Below are positions 1 through 5,470 of a stretch of DNA of 5,470 nucleotides, in pieces. Below the pieces are notes generated by a model that saw nothing but the letters and a program-made list of their open reading frames with translations, did not search any database and was not told the origin of the DNA. The stretch lies in contig CALEJM010000291.1 in NCBI GenBank assembly GCA_937898265.1, forward strand, positions 1-5,470, given 5' to 3'. Each line of letters opens with the position of its first letter. The stretch's first letter is position 1. The DNA comes from an uncultured Porphyromonadaceae bacterium (GTDB lineage Bacteria; Bacteroidota; Bacteroidia; Bacteroidales; Paludibacteraceae). The translations under genes were made by a program, and so were the position numbers.

Positions 1-299
1 CATAGAAAATTAAGTAAATATTTTATATTTGATATTTTGGGGTATGGTCCAAAATAAATAGCATTATCTTTTAATTTTTTGCGAGTTGTTGTTAATTTAG
101 GGAAATCTTCTTGAATTGATAATTTTATATAAGTATAACCTTTATCATCTTTTAACATACTATTAAAAAATGGTTTATACTTTTTTATCAGTTTATTTTC
201 AAGTAATAAGGCATCGCGTTCACTTGCACAAACAACAAAATCAATTTGAGATATTAAGGGCATCATTGTTGCAATTTTCCAACCACGAGATTGTTCTGG
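1..299 (-). CDS. uvrC: Partial excinuclease ABC subunit C (UvrC), broken at both ends
   Basis: The minus strand is open from about position 299 to the window edge (99 codons). It reads as the end of the UvrC GIY-YIG nuclease domain and the sequence just after it. Visible landmarks are SERDALLLENKLIKKYKPFFN (the family's SE.EALLLE..LIK...P.(F/Y)N pattern), LKDDKGYTYIKL, EDFPKLTTTRK, and YFGPYP followed by a LLNFL stretch. UvrC makes the dual incisions around lesions in nucleotide excision repair, acting with UvrA and UvrB in the cytoplasm. The first ~40 residues carrying the GIY and YIG motifs are missing: homology stops near position 290, where the sequence becomes a umuC fragment on the other strand. 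The downstream three quarters of the gene lie off the left edge. At about 24% GC it is unlike everything else in the window, so it probably comes from another genome. The family call is firm; whether the piece belongs to this chromosome is doubtful. Confidence 0.8.
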
Positions 300-300
300 C
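275..300. other. Composition and gene breakpoint (chimeric junction)
   Basis: Within these bases the sequence changes from an AT-rich uvrC reading on the minus strand to a GC-rich umuC reading on the plus strand. By hand count, GC is about 24% over 1-270 and about 60% over 301-420. Recognisable homology of the two genes meets or overlaps by only a few bases around 280-290, and both lose their N-terminal parts here. I see no inverted repeat, target duplication or integrase site at the join. An assembly chimera is the simplest reading; illegitimate recombination is the alternative. Confidence 0.75.
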
Positions 301-631
301 TGCACTCCGCGCCTTCCGTCGCTGCTACCGTAAGGGGTATCAATACAAACGGGCAGGCGTCATCGTCAGCGGTGTCTCCAGTCGCAACGCTATCCAACAA
401 GACCTCTTCGACACGGTGACTCCCGAGCAGCGCAACAAGCTCAACCGACTCAGCGAGGTGGTCGACAAGATCAACCATCGCATGGGACGCGACACGATGA
501 TTCTTGGCGTTCAGCAGTTTCCTGTCGACGAACAGACCGGCGAGGCACTCAACTTCCGCGACCTCATCAGCCACAAATACCGCTCCCGCTGCTACACAAC
601 CGACATCAACGAGTTGCTGGAGGTGAGGTAG
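281..631 (+). CDS. umuC: C-terminal fragment of Y-family DNA polymerase V subunit UmuC
   Basis: This is the last ~116 residues of a UmuC-type translesion polymerase. They cover the end of the little-finger (DNA-binding) domain, with RKGYQYKRAGVIVSG, then the UmuC C-terminal tail domain (DUF4113-like), with LNRLSEVVDKINHRMGRDT, LGVQQ, NFRDLI and a terminal CYTTDINELLEV. Full UmuC proteins have about 420 residues, so the palm, fingers and thumb with all catalytic carboxylates are absent and this piece cannot be an active polymerase. UmuC normally works with UmuD' in SOS mutagenesis. The reading frame continues upstream to an ATG at 170, but codons 170-280 are antisense to the uvrC-like sequence and show no UmuC similarity. 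That start is therefore an accident of the junction. The gene ends with TAG at 629-631, and no terminator hairpin follows. Confidence 0.85.
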   Translation, partial: NHEIVLAALRAFRRCYRKGYQYKRAGVIVSGVSSRNAIQQDLFDTVTPEQRNKLNRLSEVVDKINHRMGRDTMILGVQQFPVDEQTGEALNFRDLISHKYRSRCYTTDINELLEVR

Positions 632-651
632 TCTGTTTGAAAAACTATCGC

Positions 652-659
652 TATCTTTG
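652..659 (+). promoter_or_regulatory. Bacteroidetes-type -7 promoter box for the 406-residue gene
   Basis: TATCTTTG matches the Bacteroidetes primary-sigma -7 consensus TAnnTTTG and lies 20 bp before the ATG at 680. A TTTG at 636-639 is only 12 bp upstream, too close to be the usual -33 element (about 20 bp spacing), so only the -7 half is supported. Transcription would begin about 5-8 bases downstream, giving a leader of roughly 15 bases with no Shine-Dalgarno, which is usual in this phylum. The box also supports the choice of start for the gene. Confidence 0.65.
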
Positions 660-679
660 CATCCCAAACATCTACAACT

Positions 680-1900
680 ATGGAAGAGACTTTTGAAGAG
701 AGAATCGATGAGTTGAGGAAACTCTACGCAGAGGCAGACTCAGCACCCCAGGAAGTCGTGGAGCGCTACGTAGGTGCCCTCTGCTCCGCCATCATACGTC
801 ACGCCGAGGATTTAGGCGCATTGAGATGCCGACAGATGCTGGCGGAGGCACTCCAACTCCCCTTGGAACGCCCGTCGTTCCTCTACTCCGGACTGCTGAA
901 AGCCGCCACCAAGATGGCTGCGCTGTTTCCCGAGTTCCACTATATCCCATTTCTCAATCTTTGGAAACCCAACGAGAACCTCCGTCCCGACGATTTCAAC
1001 CCCCAAAAGGGCAAAGACGGCAAGACCTACCCCGCGCTGACGGAGAGGATGGTCAAACAGGTCTACCACTCGCTGATGCTACGCCCCGAGGAACATCTCG
1101 ACTTCGAACTGACCGACCACTACGGCTATCTCCCAATCTGTCCTATGGTGGTGACCAAAGTGATTCACACGGTGTCCAACGAACGTCATCTCTATTTCGT
1201 GCAACTGACCAACACCGAAGGGGAATCGCTCACCTGCGAGATGCACCTCCTGAAAGGTAATCCGCTCACCTCCGACCCTAAGAAAAGAAACTATGTCAAC
1301 ATCGGTCAGGTCTACGATGTCATTTTGCGCAAAAGGGACAAGGGACTCAAAGTGATTGAGACGATGCTCTCAAAACATAAAATCACCGACCTATTCAAGA
1401 CAGAGGTGGGCTTCGTGGAGCATCACGACGCCGAGCACGAACACATCCATATCTACGACGGACAGTCGCGTCACTTCGTCTCTTCGGGTCAACGTTTCGT
1501 CAAGGCAGAACAAGATAGCTTGGTGGAGTTTGTCCCAATCATACCGAAGAACAGCGGTTTCAAAATTGCTATCGTTGTCAACACCTACAAACCACAAGAA
1601 AGGCTCGCAGAGGAGTTTCCTTGGCGCGAGTTGACAATCACCGCCATCAACAAAGAAAAGGGCTTCTGCACTTGGGAATTGACCGATAAGGTCCATTCTA
1701 TCGTGGAGACGCTTTCCGATTTCCAAAAAGCTAACGGAGAAGAGAGCGAGATGTTCACAAACGGTTTTCTGGATTTACAAATTGCCGAGGAGGCCAATAC
1801 AAACCTCGCCGTTGGCAGTAAAGGACGCGCACTCGTCTACCTTCACCGAGGCAAAGACAAGAAAAAACGACCGCGAATAGCAAGAATACAATTCGAATAA
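680..1900 (+). CDS. Uncharacterised 406-residue protein with possible OB-fold/cold-shock-like modules
   Basis: I do not recognise this family. Residues 1-95 look alpha-helical, with a charged start and a helix-rich stretch ending in a hydrophobic/aromatic FPEFHYIPFLNLW segment. Residues ~96-135 form a charged linker. From ~150 on the protein is beta-rich in three blocks: ~152-230, ~242-300 and ~315-406. The middle block (GFVEHHDAEHEHIHIYDG, then RHFVSSGQRFVKA and LVEFVPI) resembles the strand pattern of a cold-shock/S1-like OB fold, which would suggest RNA or single-stranded DNA binding. The tail is strongly basic (HRGKDKKKRPRIARI). There is no signal peptide or membrane segment, so it is probably cytoplasmic. 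The ATG at 680 fits the -7 box at 652-659. It stands alone between the umuC fragment and a terminator, and its base composition resembles that of the genes to its right. The coding call is firm; nucleic-acid binding is inference from sequence pattern only. Confidence 0.88.
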   Translation: MEETFEERIDELRKLYAEADSAPQEVVERYVGALCSAIIRHAEDLGALRCRQMLAEALQLPLERPSFLYSGLLKAATKMAALFPEFHYIPFLNLWKPNENLRPDDFNPQKGKDGKTYPALTERMVKQVYHSLMLRPEEHLDFELTDHYGYLPICPMVVTKVIHTVSNERHLYFVQLTNTEGESLTCEMHLLKGNPLTSDPKKRNYVNIGQVYDVILRKRDKGLKVIETMLSKHKITDLFKTEVGFVEHHDAEHEHIHIYDGQSRHFVSSGQRFVKAEQDSLVEFVPIIPKNSGFKIAIVVNTYKPQERLAEEFPWRELTITAINKEKGFCTWELTDKVHSIVETLSDFQKANGEESEMFTNGFLDLQIAEEANTNLAVGSKGRALVYLHRGKDKKKRPRIARIQFE

Positions 1901-1912
1901 GAGATAAAAAAA

Positions 1913-1935
1913 GACGAATCCAAAACGGGTTCGTC
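1913..1935. terminator. Bidirectional intrinsic terminator shared by convergent genes
   Basis: A 9-bp stem (GACGAATCC / GGGTTCGTC, one G-U pair on the plus-strand RNA) closes a 5-base loop (AAAAC). An A7 run lies on its left (1906-1912) and a T-rich run on its right (1936-1947). It therefore has a U-tract in both directions. It ends the 406-residue gene 12 bp past its stop, and the nitroreductase gene on the minus strand about 24 bp past its stop. Confidence 0.88.
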
Positions 1936-1959
1936 TTTTATTTTTTTAGCGAGAAGGGA

Positions 1960-2622
1960 TTAGCGTTTCTCGAAACCGATAGGGTTGTTCATGATTGGGA
2001 ACTGACGGTCGTTCAACTGAAGCACCTCACGGAGTTGCTCGATGTCCATCGTAGCACGTGGAACGGTAGCCAAGCCAACAGACTGACAGTAGAGGTTGAT
2101 GTTCTGGCAAGCAATACCTGCGTCAACAAGACTCATCAGACGGGCATGCTCCTCGTCGCCACCTTTGAAAAGGTCGAGGTCGTAGACCAGAACGAGAGAG
2201 ACCGGAGCCTCCATCACGAAGTCTTGAGAGAAACCAGAACCCTCGCCGTTGGAAGCCATGAGCTTGCGGAAGTCACCCTCCATGATAAAACGGAGGTTGT
2301 TGTCTTCAGCGATGTATTCGTAGGCAGCAGCCTCAGTAAGCACAAAGAGACGAATCTCTTGGAAGTTACGTGCTGTAGGGTTGGTACGATGGTCTTTGTC
2401 GCGTTGAACACCAATGGCAGCCCAGCAGACATTGCTGATCATCTGATTGGAGAGTTTCTGCTCGGTGTATTTGCGAACAGAGTGACGGGTCATGAGTGCC
2501 TCAACAACAGTCATGTTAGGCTGTTTCTTGACAACAGTAGTTTGAGGCGCAGGCAACTTCATGTCTTGCGCATTGGCAACAAGCGTAACGGTAGCCATAA
2601 GGATAAGCAGGAATTTTTTCAT
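1960..2622 (-). CDS. Exported nitroreductase-family (FMN-dependent) protein
   Basis: This 220-residue protein belongs to the nitroreductase/SagB-like flavoprotein fold. These enzymes bind FMN as dimers and use NAD(P)H or other reductants to reduce or oxidise varied substrates. In order: a Sec signal peptide at 1-18 (basic MKK, hydrophobic core, ANA before QD); the phosphate-contacting RHSVRKY at 46-52; WAAIGVQR at 67-74; NPTARNFQ at 81-88; a beta strand VSLVLVYD at 141-148; the helix DAGIACQNINLYCQSVGL at 167-184; and a C-terminal PIGFEKR like the family's (M)PVGYPxK ending. With no lipobox cysteine, it should be soluble in the periplasm. The family is usually cytoplasmic, so how cofactor and electron donor reach it is unclear. 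It is a single-gene unit with a -7 box at 2651-2658 and a shared terminator downstream. The substrate cannot be told from sequence. Confidence 0.9.
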   Translation of the reverse strand: MKKFLLILMATVTLVANAQDMKLPAPQTTVVKKQPNMTVVEALMTRHSVRKYTEQKLSNQMISNVCWAAIGVQRDKDHRTNPTARNFQEIRLFVLTEAAAYEYIAEDNNLRFIMEGDFRKLMASNGEGSGFSQDFVMEAPVSLVLVYDLDLFKGGDEEHARLMSLVDAGIACQNINLYCQSVGLATVPRATMDIEQLREVLQLNDRQFPIMNNPIGFEKR

Positions 2623-2650
2623 TGAGTGTGTTGTTTTTCTAAATGCAAGG

Positions 2651-2658
2651 CAAAGGTA
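2651..2658 (-). promoter_or_regulatory. Bacteroidetes-type -7 promoter box for the nitroreductase gene
   Basis: On the minus strand this reads TACCTTTG (followed by C), an excellent TAnnTTTG match, 28 bp before the ATG at 2622. No TTTG is found at the expected -33 spacing. The predicted leader is about 20 bases, A/C-rich, and lacks a Shine-Dalgarno. Confidence 0.68.
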
Positions 2659-2693
2659 CGTATTTTTTGGTGAGTTTAGACTGATTTTGGGAC

Positions 2694-2731
2694 AAAAAAA
2701 ACACGCCTCGAAGGATTTCGGGACGTGTTTT
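2694..2731 (-). terminator. era: Intrinsic terminator after era
   Basis: The arms at 2698-2712 and 2717-2731 form a stem of up to 15 bp with one C/A mismatch and one G-U-type pair around a 4-base loop (GGAT on the plus strand). On the minus strand the hairpin runs into T8 (2701-2694). It begins about 23 bp beyond the era stop codon and separates the RND/PII/era operon from the nitroreductase promoter. Confidence 0.88.
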
Positions 2732-2754
2732 ATGGGTTGAAGGGTTTTGTGCTG

Positions 2755-3666
2755 TTATTTATGCTCGAGGCGGTAGCCGAAGGAGCGGAGCTTCTGTTCG
2801 CGGTTGCGCCAGTCGCGCTCGGTCTTGACAAACAGTTCAATGAAGATTTGTTTACCAAAGAAAGCCTCGAGGTCTTTTCTTGCCTCAATGCCTACCTTAC
2901 GAAGTGCCTTGCCGCCCTTACCGATAAGGATGCCTTTCTGCGATTCGCGCTCACAGAAGATGACGGCTGAGATACGGATGATATTGTCTTCTTCTTTGAA
3001 ACTCTCTACAGCCACTTCCACTGAATATGGAATCTCCTTGTCGTAGTTGAGGAGTATCTTCTCGCGGACAATCTCGTTGACGAAGAAACGCTCTGGCTTG
3101 TCGGTCAAGGCGTCTTTGTCGAAGAACGGTGGCGACTGAGGGAGTAAATCTTTGATGTGCTTGAAGAGCGGCTCGATATTGAATTTCTCAATGGCTGAGA
3201 TTGGGAAAATCTCGGCAGTAGGAAGTTCCTGATGCCAGAAAGCCACCAACTCCTCCAAACGTGGTTGGTCGATGAGGTCAATCTTGTTGATGATAAGAAT
3301 GATTTTGGTCGGACAGGCAGGGTCGGCAGCCATAGCTTGCACTTTCTGAAGGAAGAAGGCGTTTTTCTCGGCAGAGTCGACCACGTCGGTGACATAGAGG
3401 AGCACGTCGGCATCGGTGAGCGCCGACTGCGAGAACTCCAACATCGATTCCTGCAGTTTGTAGTTAGGCTTCAAGACGCCTGGGGTGTCGGAATAGACCA
3501 TCTGGAAATCCTCACCGTTGACGATGCCCATGATGCGATGGCGTGTGGTCTGAGCCTTGGAGGTGATGATAGAAATACGCTCACCTACCAACGCATTCAT
3601 CAGGGTGGATTTACCGACGTTAGGGTTGCCTACGATGTTGACAAAACCGGCACGATGCTGTTCCAT
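2755..3666 (-). CDS. era: GTPase Era, 30S ribosomal subunit assembly factor
   Basis: This complete 303-residue Era (E. coli Era has 301) binds GTP and the 3' end of 16S rRNA to help mature the small ribosomal subunit. The G domain shows G1 GNPNVGKS at 13-20, the G2 threonines in KAQTTRHRI at 40-41, G3 DTPG at 60-63, G4 NKID at 127-130 and G5 ISAIE around 157-158. The C-terminal KH RNA-binding domain carries GKGG at 249-252 within ILIGKGGKALRKVG, followed by FVKTERDWRNRE. All key residues are present. The ATG at 3666 lies 14 bp after the stop of the PII-like gene on the same strand, so the two are probably co-transcribed, and a strong terminator follows. Era is commonly followed by der (a double GTPase) in Bacteroidetes genomes; here it is not. 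Confidence 0.98.
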   Translation of the reverse strand: MEQHRAGFVNIVGNPNVGKSTLMNALVGERISIITSKAQTTRHRIMGIVNGEDFQMVYSDTPGVLKPNYKLQESMLEFSQSALTDADVLLYVTDVVDSAEKNAFFLQKVQAMAADPACPTKIILIINKIDLIDQPRLEELVAFWHQELPTAEIFPISAIEKFNIEPLFKHIKDLLPQSPPFFDKDALTDKPERFFVNEIVREKILLNYDKEIPYSVEVAVESFKEEDNIIRISAVIFCERESQKGILIGKGGKALRKVGIEARKDLEAFFGKQIFIELFVKTERDWRNREQKLRSFGYRLEHK

Positions 3667-3680
3667 AAAGCGATTGGGTT

Positions 3681-3974
3681 TTAGACGGTTTGTTCTACGT
3701 TCCAGACGAAGGCACGAATGCCAACGGTGGTGTTACGTTTGTCCAGTTTCTTGACAGACTCAAGAAGTGGAGCAACTTTGTCATCTTCAACCACGGTGAT
3801 GATGGCAGAGTTCATCTCAGGCCAGGTGTGGGTGCCACGACGAGGTTCACCGCCATTGGTTCCGCGACCTTGCACGTTCTCAAAATAGGTGAAGCCAGAG
3901 ATGCCAAGTTCATCGAGCATATACTCTACGCGCTCGGTGTTAGCCTGGTTGTATATGATAAATACAGATTTCAT
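3681..3974 (-). CDS. PII-like signalling protein associated with an RND efflux pump
   Basis: This 97-residue protein has the PII ferredoxin-like pattern. There is an opening strand KSVFIIYNQA, a helix ERVEYMLDELGISGFT, a strand YFENVQGRG leading into a glycine/arginine-rich T-loop (about 36-52, GTNGGEPRRGTHTWPE), a strand MNSAIITVVED, a helix KVAPLLESVKKLD, and a last strand VGIRAFVWNVEQ. Classical PII proteins are about 112 residues, have the uridylylation tyrosine in the T-loop and regulate nitrogen metabolism. This one is shorter, has no tyrosine in the loop, and sits 59 bp downstream of an RND efflux gene. That placement matches the PII-NG subgroup, known for its linkage to RND (Cus-type) transporter genes. 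A role in sensing a nucleotide or ligand and tuning the pump is inference. The leader has no Shine-Dalgarno. Confidence 0.82.
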   Translation of the reverse strand: MKSVFIIYNQANTERVEYMLDELGISGFTYFENVQGRGTNGGEPRRGTHTWPEMNSAIITVVEDDKVAPLLESVKKLDKRNTTVGIRAFVWNVEQTV

Positions 3975-3993
3975 TGTTGTAGTGTTATGATAG

Positions 3994-4021
3994 ACTCCCG
4001 CCCCACGAAGGAGGCAGGAGT
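3994..4021 (-). promoter_or_regulatory. Intercistronic hairpin between the RND and PII-like genes
   Basis: On the minus-strand RNA, ACUCCUGCC pairs with GGCGGGAGU (9 bp, one U-G pair) around a 10-base loop. The stem starts 12 bases past the RND stop codon and ends about 19 bases before the PII-like start. No U-run follows, so it is unlikely to be an efficient intrinsic terminator. It may protect the 3' end of the upstream message or set the pump-to-PII ratio. The paired bases are seen; the role is inferred. Confidence 0.5.
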
Positions 4022-4033
4022 GCTATGAGATTA

Positions 4034-5470
4034 CTATTCTTCTTTTGGTTCTTTTGGAGTTGGGTCGGCACTGAGTTGCATGAAGATAAACTCGCGACGA
4101 CGCTCTTCCTGGCGGTCTTTATCGCTCTTTGACATCAAGGAGTAGAAGACAGGAACGATGAGCAGGGTGATGACGGTGCTGACCAAGAGGCCACCGATAA
4201 CGACGATACCCATTGGACGCCACATCTCAGAACCTACGCCGGTACTCAATGCCATAGGCACCATACCGAGGATGGTGGTGAAGGCGGTCATCAATACAGG
4301 ACGGAGACGACTTGCACCTGACATCTCGATAGCGGTGTTCATTTCGTAACCACGCTCACGCATGAGGTCAATGTAGTCCACAAGCACGATACCGTTCTTA
4401 ACTACGATACCAACCAACATGATGACACCGAGGGCGCCAATCATATCCAATGAGGTGCCGGTAACCAAGAGGGCGATGATTACACCAGAGATAGCGAATG
4501 GCACAGCCAGCATGATGATAGCTGGTTTTGAGAGACTCTCAAACTGTGAAGCCATCACGATGTACACAAGGATGACGATAAGGATCATGAGCAAGCCCAT
4601 GTTGCTGAAGTTCTCCTGTTGGTCTTCGTAGCTACCTGCCAAACGAACAACGATACCTTGTGGCAATGAGGTCTTGTCGACCACGTCTTGAATCTGTGTG
4701 GCGAGTTCGCCCAAGGAGACGTCGTGAGGGGTAACAGACACTTTGACGTAGCGTTGACGACTCTTACGCTCGATGGTAGGAGGAGCCCAGTATTCGCCGA
4801 TAGAGGCAATCTCAGAGAGTTTCACCTGACGACCTGTTGGGGTTGGGATGGTGAGGTTCTCGATATCGGTAGTTGAATTGCGGTCGTCCTCTTTCAAACG
4901 AACCATAATGTTGTATTCATCGCCGTCCTCCTTGAGGTAACCAGCAGTCATACCGTTGACACGGTTACGGAGGTAGCTTGAAATCATGGCAGAGCTGAGA
5001 CCCAGACGGGTAGCCTTCTCCTTGTCGACGATAATCTTAAGTTCGGAGCGGTCTTTATCACGACTGATCATGACGTCGCGGGCACCAGACACCTCCTGCT
5101 GGATGGTATATTTGAATTCGTTGGCCATAGCAGAGGTCTTGTCGAAGTCGTAGCCATAAATCTCTACGTCAACGGTTTGAGCGCCACCGCCACCCATACC
5201 ACTACTGATTTGGGCTGAGTAGTCGATAATCTCTGGATAATTGGCCATCTCTTTACGAAGAATCTCGGCGATAGTGAAGATGTCACGTTCGCGTTGGTAT
5301 TTCTTACCGCAGTTGACAGTCATCTGAATCTTGTTGTTGGTGGTATTGTTGAACAAGGCAGACATACCGCCGTCGTCCTGTGAACCGGCTGATGAGTTGA
5401 TGAGTCGGATTTCAGGCACAAGTTCCTTGAAGCGAGCCTCAAGGCGACGGGCTGTCTTGACGGTCTCTTC
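4034..5470 (-). CDS. RND efflux transporter permease, C-terminal half (partial)
   Basis: The last 478 residues of an inner-membrane RND pump (about 1,000-1,050 residues when whole) continue past the right edge. The N-terminal ~285 residues seen here belong to the second large periplasmic loop (porter and docking subdomains), including a glycine-rich SSGMGGGGAQ turn. Then come five membrane helices, TM8-TM12, at about 290-307, 316-337, 343-367, 390-408 and 418-446. Typical motifs are MASQFESL after TM8, GIVVKNGIVLVDYI in TM10, SRLRPVLMTA before TM11 and WRPMGIVVIGG in TM12. A charged cytoplasmic tail follows. These motifs are closer to the HAE1 (multidrug, AcrB/MexB-like) branch than to the CusA/CzcA metal branch. 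Such pumps export substrates by proton antiport with a membrane-fusion protein and an outer-membrane channel, probably encoded upstream outside the window. A GTG at 5417-5419 is internal, since the family similarity continues through it. The substrate is unknown. Confidence 0.95.
   Translation of the reverse strand, partial: EETVKTARRLEARFKELVPEIRLINSSAGSQDDGGMSALFNNTTNNKIQMTVNCGKKYQRERDIFTIAEILRKEMANYPEIIDYSAQISSGMGGGGAQTVDVEIYGYDFDKTSAMANEFKYTIQQEVSGARDVMISRDKDRSELKIIVDKEKATRLGLSSAMISSYLRNRVNGMTAGYLKEDGDEYNIMVRLKEDDRNSTTDIENLTIPTPTGRQVKLSEIASIGEYWAPPTIERKSRQRYVKVSVTPHDVSLGELATQIQDVVDKTSLPQGIVVRLAGSYEDQQENFSNMGLLMILIVILVYIVMASQFESLSKPAIIMLAVPFAISGVIIALLVTGTSLDMIGALGVIMLVGIVVKNGIVLVDYIDLMRERGYEMNTAIEMSGASRLRPVLMTAFTTILGMVPMALSTGVGSEMWRPMGIVVIGGLLVSTVITLLIVPVFYSLMSKSDKDRQEERRREFIFMQLSADPTPKEPKEE

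Noticed and set aside
170..280. ATG at 170 as the start of the UmuC-like gene
   Set aside because: This part is AT-rich, antisense to the UvrC-like reading, and has no UmuC similarity. It is in frame only by chance at the junction.
636..639. TTTG as a -33 element partnering the -7 box at 652-659
   Set aside because: The gap is 12 bp, whereas Bacteroidetes promoters need about 20 bp.
263..667. Open frame of 134 residues on the minus strand
   Set aside because: It lies antisense to the umuC fragment, in a different frame from the UvrC reading, and has no recognisable motifs.
2035..2625. 196-residue open frame on the plus strand
   Set aside because: It is the exact antisense of the nitroreductase gene, which has clear family motifs and a signal peptide.
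3232..3684. 150-residue open frame on the plus strand
   Set aside because: It is antisense to the era GTPase domain, whose G1-G4 motifs are unambiguous.
5417..5419. GTG as the start of the RND gene
   Set aside because: The frame stays open to the window edge and the upstream residues (EARFKELVPEIRLI) continue normal RND periplasmic sequence, so it is internal.
1..5470. CRISPR array, tRNA/rRNA, insertion sequence, or defence island
   Set aside because: I saw no regularly spaced repeats, cloverleaf, transposase or terminal inverted repeats, nor any recognisable defence gene.

Overview
The window looks like a piece of a Bacteroidales chromosome, most like Prevotella or a relative. The evidence is two Bacteroidetes-type -7 boxes (TAnnTTTG) upstream of genes, start codons with short A-rich leaders and no Shine-Dalgarno, roughly 50-60% GC coding sequence, and protein families typical of that phylum. 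The first ~280 bases do not fit. They are about 24% GC by hand count and encode, on the minus strand, part of an excinuclease UvrC from an AT-rich organism. At about 275-300 this joins abruptly to the 3' end of a umuC-type translesion polymerase gene on the plus strand. Both genes are cut at their upstream ends at the same point, so this is either an assembly chimera or a genuine rearrangement breakpoint.

Layout: (1) 1-299, minus, partial UvrC, open at the window edge. (2) about 281-631, plus, last ~116 codons of UmuC. (3) 680-1900, plus, an unrecognised 406-residue protein with a helical N-terminus and beta-rich, possibly OB-fold/cold-shock-like modules, preceded by a good -7 box. (4) 1913-1935, a terminator shared with the convergent gene. 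(5) 1960-2622, minus, an exported nitroreductase-family flavoprotein with its own -7 box. (6) 2698-2731, a strong terminator on the minus strand. (7) 2755-5470, minus, an apparent operon: the C-terminal half of an RND efflux pump (running off the right edge), then a small PII-like protein, then the ribosome-assembly GTPase Era.

How they work together: the RND pump and the PII-like protein probably form a functional pair, since a PII subgroup (PII-NG) is known to be encoded beside RND efflux genes. Era lies only 14 bp after the PII-like gene and is probably co-transcribed, ending at the 2698-2731 terminator. The nitroreductase and the 406-residue protein are single-gene units that converge on a shared terminator. 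I see no CRISPR array, tRNA, rRNA, insertion sequence or recognisable defence system. The items most worth checking are the 280-bp junction, the RND/PII pairing and the unknown 406-residue protein.
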